A DNA stretch of 64,000 bases. Origin: Nereocystis luetkeana. Taxonomy: Eukaryota > Sar > Phaeophyceae > Laminariales > Laminariaceae. Position numbers and translations under genes: made by a program. Of the stretch, positions 55,374-64,000 are shown piece by piece. How positions within the stretch are numbered: the stretch's first letter is position 1; the number at the start of each line of letters is the position of its first letter. A model generated the notes under the pieces. It had not been told where the DNA came from. It ran no database searches and saw nothing but the letters and a program-made list of their open reading frames with translations. The stretch spans positions 5,108,556-5,172,555 of the forward strand of contig JARUPZ010000014.1 in assembly GCA_031213475.1 (NCBI GenBank). Direction: 5' to 3'.

Positions 55374-55625
55374 GGTCGTGTAGACAGGCCGGCAATCATG
55401 CCCGGGGTTTGTCTGTGTACGCATCGGCCGTACAGCAGTAGTATTAGTAGGTCTCGGTGTGTTTCGTCAACCTGTATTGTGAGAACGAGTTAGCCGCGTG
55501 TGCGGTCTAGTCTTTCACTTCTCGCAGAAATATACCGGCATGACGCACGACTTTTCAACACTGGCTGCGTAACGCTACATTTGCAACAGTGTACCGGCAA
55601 TCTGTACGAACATTCAACAACGCAC

Positions 55626-55734
55626 TATTACGGGGGACCATAGTTAATAGGACCTATGGTATACATAAAAACCTATATACTTGACCATTTTTACTAACAA
55701 TATTTGGTCCTATTAACTATGGTCCCCCGTAATA
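55626..55734. mobile_element. MITE, TATTACGGGGG family, 109 bp, perfect TIRs
   Basis: Same 29-bp TIRs as 40138-40246. The core reads in the opposite orientation (GGACCTATGGTATAC...AATATTTGGTCC). Confidence 0.93.
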
Positions 55735-57353
55735 ACTTGTGGAGAACTTGTTAGCCGCGTGTGCGATCTAGGTGTTCACTTTTCTTTAGGAACCGGCATG
55801 CTGCGCAATAGTTTGACGACGTTCGGTGCTGTACGTTCCTCTGACCCATGCCGGCATGCTGCACGGAATTGCGAGTAAGTAGTGCTGCACTGCTTCAACT
55901 GTACCGACATGCTGCATGAACATTCAACTGCGCAGGGTGTGCAACAGTTTCCAGTATTGCCTGTTCCCAGTGAAACGGAAAAATTGCCGCATCGTACAAC
56001 AACAGACGTTCGGCTCCCGAATCCAACAATGTACCGGCACGCTGCACATATTTCCACCAATACCCAGCATTGCCCGTTCGCATTGCTGTCTTGCTAGCTG
56101 GACCGCCCTAGCTGGGGCTGCAGCTTGGAACCGTGGCAGCCACGTTTGCGATGCCGTCTTGCCCCACCTAAACCGGAGCTGACCCAATCCGCGCCAATCA
56201 TATTGCTCCCCTGTAGTGCGCGATGTTATTTTTCATGTTACTTTCTAGACGGTACCTGCATGACGTGCAAATCGTTACAGATATACCGACGCGTACGCAG
56301 TTTTTTGTACTGTTATAGTAAGCATATGCAGGCTGATTAAATCCGGTTTAGGGCTGGCCTTCAGGGTCGATGAATTAGTAGTTGGTCGAGACATAATCAT
56401 GGAAAGTATCCTATCAACATACCCGTACGTAGATGTGTTATGACGGGTACAGCATATTCGTGCTCTCCCTAGCGTAGGTAGTGCACAGAGGGGGGTGGTG
56501 AGTATGGCTAGACTAGCGAGTCCAAGAGCATGCAGCCGGGACAGCCGAGCTGCAGTTATACGTTAATTTCAGAAATAGCACCAAGATGTTTCATGACGCT
56601 GATAGCCTAACCGTTGAGAAATTTGTGGGCCGAGCGCCAGCAACTAGTGGGTGCGCTTCGATGTTAGGTAAGGCACGATTGATCACGTCGCCGTTCTCTG
56701 TCCCGCTCAATTTAGTGAGTCATGATCACGCCGCAGGCCACCGAACCATGCTCTCAGAAACCACGCACGCCGAGACCACGCCTGTCCCCTGCGCCCTAGC
56801 TGCTTGGGGTCGTTGTTCACAGGGTCCTTCGGACTCATCGCGGAGCCGTCTCCCTAGAGGCATCAGATTCTGTTGACGTGTATCCAAAAGCGATACAAGT
56901 CGTATTGAGGTATCTATCGAAGTACCTTTGTACAAACAACGATGCTAATCGGGCACACATATATTTTGGATCACGATACATATTTGTCAGATATACCCGA
57001 AGAGCGCTCCGCTCGGCGACCGTCAGCGTGAAGCTCTTGAAATGAGTTCAATCCTTCAGGGGTATGCATGTATTCCGGCTTAAACGTGCCAAACCCTCAG
57101 GCTCATCGGTCGTGGGAGCCGCCCCGTTACAACCATAATTGGACTACACCCTAGTTGTGGAGAACACACACTTGAAGTTAGAATAAGCCTTGAGGTGTAT
57201 GTAGGCACAGTAAAATGATTTCGATATACATATTTCAACCTCAAAATGGCCAACAATCCTACTACAGTACGTGTGCCTTCGCACAGCTTGGCTCCTCTTC
57301 ATCCTCCTCTTCCTCATGCCGACGTATGTTTCTACCGCGCTTTTTTCTGCCTT
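55735..57353. other. No convincing gene
   Basis: Short frames only. Words such as CCGGCATGCTGC recur several times between 55540 and 56045, suggesting a degenerate local repeat. Confidence 0.45.
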
Positions 57354-57956
57354 TCACTCCAAGCCGTGCTGCGCGACCTGCCTGCTGTGCACGCTGACCG
57401 CATGATCATACAAGAGCAGATCTAGCCGCAGGTGTTTCTTCAACTCCGAGTCCGTCCAGGCCAGTTGAAGCGTCTCTGCCTCCTTCTTGCGAAACCGCCC
57501 GTCTCTGTTCTTATCCCCTATCATATAATACGCGGTCGGCCAGTCGTAGTCCTGCATCTGCGGCGCGTCGTTGAACAGCCGTAGCGACGTGTCCCACTTC
57601 TCTAGGATCCCCACCGCCGCGTAGTTCTTGCTCAGAAGTTCCTTTGCAGACTGAAGAAGCTTGTACATCGCAACGTCCTTTAGCGCCTCGCCCTCCGAAG
57701 TCGAGGTCTCGGCCGGTTCCGGCGCGTACAAACCCTCCGGGTACAACTTTAGACGGTACCACCCCGGGCAAATTGTTTGCTCCGCTGTCCCCCCTACACC
57801 TGTCTTCCGGGTCGATGGTCGGCATGTCCTCGGGCAGCACAAACGCCATCGAGAACTGGAGCAACCCGAAGTTCCCCCAGTGATCCGCGAAACTCAAAAA
57901 GTCGTGGTCCTTCGCCTCAAACACATTCGATGCGCACAGTGGGTCCCTTTTGACCC
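57354..57956 (-). CDS. Sulfotransferase-like C-terminal exon, frameshifted
   Basis: Minus strand: an acceptor-like TTGCTAAG precedes a frame with SNVFEAKDHDFLSFADHWGN and FGLLQFSMAFVLPEDM; the frame then changes at a run of six G (57789-57794). After it come GWYRLKLYPEGLYAPEP, LLQSAKELLSKNYAAVGILE, LRLDLLLYDHAVSVHSRQV and a TGA. The helix-rich AVGILE...LLLYDHAV pattern fits the C-terminal end of Golgi carbohydrate sulfotransferases, which move sulfate from PAPS to sugars. The PAPS-binding 5' loop is not in this exon. The one-base change means a pseudogene, a sequencing error or an allele. Confidence 0.55.
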
Positions 57957-59299
57957 CTTAGCAATAGAAGTACGCGCTCACCAGACGCGGAATGGGACTG
58001 CCATTTAATCGATATCATGTGAGGCGCGGAGGGAGCGGCGGGGGAGGGGGGCATACTTATGTCGAGCATGGCTGTAGTCGTTTGGCGGTAGATATATGCC
58101 TCCCGGCACCGCCAGGATGGAGCACGTTGGGTTTTCGCCGACCAGGCAGGCGTTGCTTGTGCCAAGCCCTAGGCGACCGTGAGGTGTTGGGGCGAGTCGT
58201 ATGAAACGTGAGCTGCATGCTCTACTAAACATCGCTCATGCCGCGGACTTGCAATGGATAGGGGGGTGACCACTCAAGGGTTCGTGACATCTCGAAGTAC
58301 AGTCGGGACCGACAGGATATTATGTAGAAATGTTTGATATGGGGATGCAATCAAATCGATGCTGTATGAGGGGGCGGCTGACCTCGTACTCGAAGGATTG
58401 TCTTCTAAATAGCGCTATCGGTATTACCGGCCACATAAAAGGGCCACGGCGTGGGTAGCACTCAACCGTTTATGAGGCTCGTTCATCACATTAGGAGTTC
58501 GATACCTGCTCTAGGCCGTAGCACCGAAAACACTCGATTCGTCTTTTTTCCTATCTATGCTCATATAAGACCCGGTAAAATAAAGCACGCTGCCGAAGTA
58601 GAACAATGCAACGGTGTAGTCACAGTGGCGGGTTAGTTTTGAGCTCCTCTCGCAAAAGGACGTCACCTGTTTACCTGAATAAACGAGTTCGAACGAGCTT
58701 GTTCGCTCCTCCCGACCAACCTTTCAATCCGCTAAGTGGTACTGAAAAACTTCTACTGCAAGCATAAGTTTCAGACTCGACGGTAAAATAAATCACTTGA
58801 GGAGGTGAATAAGTCATAAATTTCAAATGAAGAAACGGAATCCCCCCCACCATAGGGCTGGGTTCCTACGAACATCGGTTTTTGTTTTTGTTTTTCCATG
58901 TATCCTATTGCAAGAAATACAATCGGAAATGCCAAGAATGCTCGGCTTCGCAGCTGCACAATGCCCCTGCCAGGCGGATACCACTTGGCCATAAAGTGAT
59001 TCTCCTGTAGGTTTGCGGGGGGAGACATACTGTGAGACAGTAATCAGAATAAAACATGGTGGAATAACATATATATGGGGTTTCCTTGGGTCTACCGTGG
59101 GTTTTGATTATTTTCTCTCCCGCCCCTCCCCCCGAAATATAAAGGCGCCGGCATAATATCAACAATACAGAAAACATCGAGCATCACATCAAAGGAACTC
59201 ACTGTCTGAAAAGTGTGAACCATTTACAGTGCCCAGCCCCGTGGGGTCGAAGCCCCTCTGTGTATCCACCCCCACGTCAGGGTGTGGTTCGAGTGGAGA
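57957..59299 (-). other. Presumed intron region of the sulfotransferase-like locus
   Basis: A middle exon with the PAPS-binding loop should lie here or be lost. One frame near 58060-58170 (ACLVGENPTCSILAVPGG) looks slightly coding, but I cannot assign it. Confidence 0.3.
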
Positions 59300-59530
59300 A
59301 AGTCGTCTGCGAACCCCTTCCCGTCCTGCCACTGGATTGAGTCGTACAAACCCAGCACTTTTCGTCTTTCTTCTCTGAGTCCCAGCGCTGCTGGACCAAG
59401 AAGCGGTTGCTGTCCCCGCCCACGCGACGCGACGAGATCCCTTGGCCGATGCAGCTGTCGATCACGCCAAGACCCACCAACAGTCCGATCCCGACCATTG
59501 AGAGGCTGGATCCCTTTTGAAGCACCATCG
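59300..59530 (-). CDS. Candidate N-terminal exon of the sulfotransferase-like gene
   Basis: ATG at 59528-59530 opens MVLQKGSSLSMVGIGLLVGL, a signal-anchor-like start, followed by SNRFLVQQRWDSEKKDEK. The plausible continuation (GLYDSIQWQDGKGFADDFLH...TLTWGWIHRG) is in another frame from about 59380 to 59240. A type II membrane start fits a Golgi enzyme, but the link to the C-terminal exon 1.3 kb away is inference. Confidence 0.3.
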
Positions 59531-59915
59531 TGCATATAAATAAACAAATGTAGCTCCGAGCGCCTGGAAAAACAACGAGCATCAAACAGGTACGCGCGGA
59601 AGCTGGGAGTGGAAAATAGGTACGACAGGTTTATTTACAGTAGAGTGTCCCTGCTGTCGACGTCGGGGTTGTCACTGTCGTGCGAACGTGCGACCATACG
59701 CTGTGCATGCGACCACGAAACATTCCATCATATGTAACGTGTGTTTTAGCAGCCCAATACATGCAGTGTTGATACGTTGTACCGTAATGACGATGCGCGT
59801 CTTGAGTCCTTCGACCATTGACCACGCATCCCTTTCGAGACGGAACACCATCCCTACGTACTCCAATAGAGGCACCCCCAACGGCAGTTGAGAGCTCGCT
59901 ACGTCAATTCCATGC

Positions 59916-59923
59916 ATTACGCC
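59916..59923. repeat. 8-bp target duplication ATTACGCC, left
   Basis: ATTACGCC directly precedes the element start and recurs directly after its end at 60855-60862. Confidence 0.85.
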
Positions 59924-60854
59924 CGGTGTTGTGAACCGAAAACCGAAACTCGGTTTTTTCGGTCCGTTTCTTTTTGTTTTTCCAACCGAAAACCGACTTT
60001 TATTTGTCGTTTTTTCGGTTTTTCCCCGTGTCCCCTACCCCAATAAAGCCTTCATATCTGTACGTAAACCCCTTTCATAATTTTTGGATACATGCGCCAC
60101 ACGCGACACAACCAGCACAGAGCCCATAGCCAGCACGCCGCCCACATCTCGCAACAGCATAGCAGTACGTATAGCAACACGGCACACAGAAGCACAGCAG
60201 TGGCAGCCGGCAGCATCAGCTGTCGCACAGGGCACAGGGCACTGTACGCCGCGAGACTGCGAGGGATAAATCATGTCGAATGCGGACGGCGGCAGTGCGG
60301 GCTTCTCCGTTTGCTGCACTGCTGTCGCACTGCGATAGTTGCCCTCTGCCTACAATAATGTATCTTCGTCTTCACAGCCCACCTTGAGCAACGTAGGCTC
60401 ATGGCTCGTGGCGTTTGTTTGCTGTACGCTGCAAGTTATGTCTTCGCAATCCTAAAAAAAAGGTTTCATTGCAGCAACTAATAACTGCCGTATCTTTAGT
60501 TAAAGTTTGCTGCAAAATATTGGCACGTCTGACGGCCCCGTCTGACGTACCAGTGTGATAGCTTCTGTCACTGGCGTAGCAGACGCAGGTACTGCAGGAG
60601 GGCCATTTGACACCATACGATCATATGTGTGATTATGCCAACACATGCACATCGAACCCTTCGAAACACTGACCATTTAATTGGGTTTGACGAGGAACCG
60701 ACCGAGAAACCGACCGAGAAACCTTCGGTCGACCGAGAAACCTTCGATTTTGGTTTCGGTTTTGTTCGATTTAAACCGATCGAAACCGACCGACGTTTTG
60801 GGGGAAAACCGAAAAACCGACGGAACCACTTTTCACTTTCGGTTCACAACACTG
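59924..60854. mobile_element. Non-autonomous hAT-like DNA transposon, 931 bp
   Basis: Termini CGGTGTTGTGAACCGAAA and TTTCGGTTCACAACACTG form an 18-bp inverted repeat with one mismatch. CAGTGTTGTGAACC-type ends plus an 8-bp target duplication are the hAT signature. Subterminal ACCGAAA/TTTCGGT words are dense at both ends. No transposase frame is present. Confidence 0.88.
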
Positions 60855-61153
60855 ATTACGCCGTCCGCGGATAAACCTTTCCAGGTGGGTTCTTTAGTAC
60901 GTATAAACAAGTATACGAATGATTGTTTGGATACACCACCCGGCTAGTCGGGTAGCTTTCCGGGTAGGGACATAATGAGTTTAAACTGTTATTGCACGGC
61001 CAACGAAAGGGGTTGGCGTGCTTACTCCACAAGTGGGTGTACTCGTAACCATTTTTTGAACATGGTCGGGTTTGGCGTAAAATGAGCTAGAACAGCGCAT
61101 ACCTATCGTTTGGTCTCTGTTCAACACCCCCTCGCTCAGAAATCTGCGAAAAT

Positions 61154-61585
61154 CTAGGTGTTATTTTGTATGTTTTGTTTCCTGGTTCTTGTTCTTTCTC
61201 TTGCAAGCAAAGTGTATGTCAGGCCTATCAAATTCAGAAGAATGACATAATAAGGCATTACATGAATGCGGCAGCCGCACTTAAGTGGGATGTATTCGAG
61301 TCCAGATATTTTCACCGCACGGAATACGTTAGGCCACGCACTCATTGAAACCGCAACTTTAGGACTGCAGTCCCATTTTAGGGACAAACCATTCAAATTC
61401 CAAGTTCTTTGCCCCCAAAACGGGGCTTCCGCAAAGGGTGACGTGCGACTCTCACCGCACGTACGTACTGAAAAATATGTATCCATTGTTGTTGTTCTCA
61501 TCCAATCATGCCAGGTACGAGGTTTTATGTTTGGCGCGTATACTTGAAAACCGAAGTTAGATGCGTATACAGAAGATGTACGCAC
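61154..61585 (-). other. 143-codon open frame, no ATG at start
   Basis: An unusually long frame for this AT-rich stretch, with a central FWGQRTWNLNGLSLKWD and a hydrophobic YYVILLNLIGLTYTLLA near the end. It starts at GTG; the first in-frame ATG leaves about 115 codons. No family recognised. It contains the hairpin described in the findings. Confidence 0.2.
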
Positions 61586-61997
61586 GAGGAGATTCCATCT
61601 CTCGTGAGAGGGTCCGCCGAGGCGAAATCTGCAGATCTGTCCTCGGTCCTCGGCATAAACTTCTGATACGTGTTTGGCAAGAGGCAGTCATCTTCTACGT
61701 CACGTAGCAGCAGGAGGGCGACATGATCCATGGGTTGCCTAACACCACACCGAAATATATCATGGGTTGCCTAACACCACACCGAAATCTATCTGAACCA
61801 AGTGCACAGCTGATTTGGCTGGGGCGTGTCAATGTGAGGACTCCGCGAAGGCCGGCAAAGTCATGCGGCCATATGCGGCGGAGGGCTGGCAGGATGCAGC
61901 TAAAACTCGTTGACGGCGCCGTGTGTGTTGTAGACTGCTCCTACGTTGCTGCTTGTTGCTGCGGGCGCGAGCGACCAACAAAACAGTAGAAAGTGGC

Positions 61998-62265
<268 letters not shown>

Positions 62266-62823
62266 GGTTGGACATTAATTGTGGCCCCGTGCTTTAGAGT
62301 AATGAAACCACCTTGTAAATCACTTTGTGTAGGACCTCAATAGGCGTAAATTATGAATTGTGCGGTATTTATTTGATGTGCTTGCTCCCTCTCTGGAATC
62401 TGACACTGCAACTTTATTAGTCGTTGGTTGCAGCAGCACGATGCAATAGAACCTGCGGTAATACGATAAACGCACAGCAGAGGGACCACACTCGGAGTAT
62501 CGGTTGTTTCCGTATCGAGCTAATTCCGTACTCTGAATGCTGAGACTATTAGGGTGCTTACGGCCTGAACATTGCGAGTGACTGGGAGTGTGAGCAGTAC
62601 TCAACTTCAAACCTCGAAATACTGTCTGAAGGTTGCGAGTACGTGCGAGTGTGAGTAGTACTAAATATCCATCTGCCACGGGCGCAAGGAGTGCCCGCAG
62701 GATCGGACGCCGAAATATCCGAACGAACGGTCGTCAATATTGTCACTTTAATCGAGAGGATGAGGTGTGTTAAATCGAGGTGTCAGAGCAGAGATCAGAC
62801 GACCGTGCTGATAGGATAATGAA

Positions 62824-63045
62824 ATGAAAACGATATCGACCTTACTTAATCGCAAACACGAGGATGATGGAGACGGCAGCAGCAGTGGTAACGCAAAATG
62901 TAAATGCACAAAGAACGGCTGTAATTATGGTGGTCATCGACAGAAGAGTGTGCTGGATTGGGTCGTCCTGAGCAAAGGCCAGACGATGCTCGTAAGATAT
63001 CAATATGGGAAGGTGCAGATAGATGCTCCGAGTACCTTGGAGTAA
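62824..63045 (+). CDS. Small ORF with CxCx4C cluster, unknown
   Basis: ATG to TAA, 73 aa, hydrophilic, with CKCTKNGCNYGGH, which might bind a metal. No homolog or splice context recognised. It could be a chance frame. Confidence 0.2.
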   Translation: MKTISTLLNRKHEDDGDGSSSGNAKCKCTKNGCNYGGHRQKSVLDWVVLSKGQTMLVRYQYGKVQIDAPSTLE

Positions 63046-63665
63046 AGTAACGAGTATCGGAGATAAATTACTTCAGGTACTTCGTGTACTCGGAGTATTT
63101 TAGGGCTCGATACTCCGGGATACTGCTCGTACTCGGAGTATTTCGTGTATGGTCACTCTGAATACCGCTTGTACTCGGAGTATTTCGGGGTTCAATACTC
63201 TGAAATACTGCTTCACTCCGAGTATTTTGGGGTTCAATACTCTGGAATACTCGTTGTACGTGAAGTATTTGGGGATCTTGTACTGCTCCTACTTTAAGTT
63301 CTCGGAGTACTTGGGCATTTCATACTGCAAAAACTTCAATACTCGGAGTATTTTAGGGTTTCATATTCCAAGGTGCGAGTAATGCTCGAGTACTTCAGGG
63401 TTTTATTCTCCAAGGTACTCCGGGTTGGAGTATTACTCGGAGTATGATGAAGTATTCCTGGCTTTAATACTCGCGATATTCGGAAGACTCCGAGTAATTT
63501 AGATGTTTGTACTCCGGGTGTACTGCTTGTACTCGAGTATAATTACTGCCCATACTCCCAGTACTCGGAGGTGTTGGCCCTTCAGTACTCTAATACTCGG
63601 AGTACTCGGAACACGACAATTACTCGATACTCCGAGTATACTCGGAGTATCGAGTATAATACCGA
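63040..63665. repeat. Array of TACTCCGAGTA / TACTCGGAGTA palindromic words
   Basis: The half-palindromic word occurs roughly every 30-50 bp, separated by TTTNGGGNTTCAATACTC-like spacers. A perfect 36-bp palindrome (half-site TACTCGATACTCCGAGTA) lies at 63621-63656. Confidence 0.85.
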
Positions 63666-64000
63666 GAAATTGAACGCTTTCGAGCCGCGAGCAATGTCGG
63701 TACAACCCCCAAAAACCGTCAAACTGGCTGCTGCACAGGTGATATAGGGCGAGTTTTAACGTCGTGAAAAGCTATTTAGATCATCGTGATTCTTACTGAT
63801 GTTTCAGTAGTAGTGGAGCTCGAGCAGGGTGCCAACAACAGCATCATGCGATGGCGAAACAACAGAAGGAGGAGCAGCAGCAGCGTCAAGCCCAGTGGTA
63901 AAATCGACGGGAACCAAACGAAGCCGGCACGAGCAAGCGTGAACCGACGGAAGATGATAAGCGAACCGCGCATACACGTCATACATCCGCTCCTGCTAGG
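63666..64000. other. Window edge, possible coding sequence
   Basis: From about 63810 both strands have frames open to the edge (Gln/Ser/Lys-rich on plus, Leu-rich on minus). CAG/CTG-type repeat content near 63870-63890 makes them unreliable. Confidence 0.25.

Overview
The window is eukaryotic nuclear DNA: long non-coding stretches, trinucleotide microsatellites, GT-AG type exon ends, TTAGGG-type tracts and several classes of eukaryotic transposable element. There are no bacterial operons or ribosome binding sites. A brown alga or another stramenopile is my best guess, from the style of the retroelements and a Golgi-type sulfotransferase fragment, but the sequence does not prove it.

Layout. 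Bases ~60-18660 (block A) and ~42590-50020 (block B) are diverged, colinear copies of one ancestral segment. Both keep two short candidate coding exons with conserved splice donors. Block A is interrupted by a complete 11.25 kb Ty3/gypsy-like LTR retrotransposon (5439-16690) with identical 550-bp LTRs, a 4-bp target duplication, primer binding site, purine tract, a short zinc-finger gag-like ORF, an in-frame UGA followed by a strong hairpin, and a 1691-aa pol. Pol runs protease, RT, RNase H, integrase, then chromodomain-like and Tudor-like segments. A decayed 5' end of a related element lies at 53280-55375.

18.7-26.7 kb holds a weak minus-strand spliced-gene candidate, a second local duplication (23.1-24.0 kb vs 25.35-26.3 kb), and TAC/TAA microsatellites. 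26.86-35.26 kb is a large minus-strand non-LTR retroelement: a ~1,480-codon ORF1 with several RING or RING-like zinc fingers (one in-frame TAG, one duplicated module), a reverse transcriptase ORF, and a zinc-knuckle/restriction-like endonuclease ORF. Both ORF junctions are overlapping and offset by -1.

35.4-42.5 kb is repeat-dense: telomere-like tracts, tRNA-like sequences, a ~1.07 kb inverted repeat and several small transposons. 50-64 kb holds more TIR elements, the relic LTR element, a sulfotransferase-like gene (minus, 57.35-59.55 kb) with a homopolymer frameshift, a hAT-like element with 8-bp target duplication, a long TAG microsatellite, and an array built on the palindrome TACTCCGAGTA.

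A family of ~109-bp MITEs with 29-bp terminal inverted repeats recurs at least eight times. Most of the window is therefore mobile DNA and its debris; ordinary host genes are few and fragmentary.
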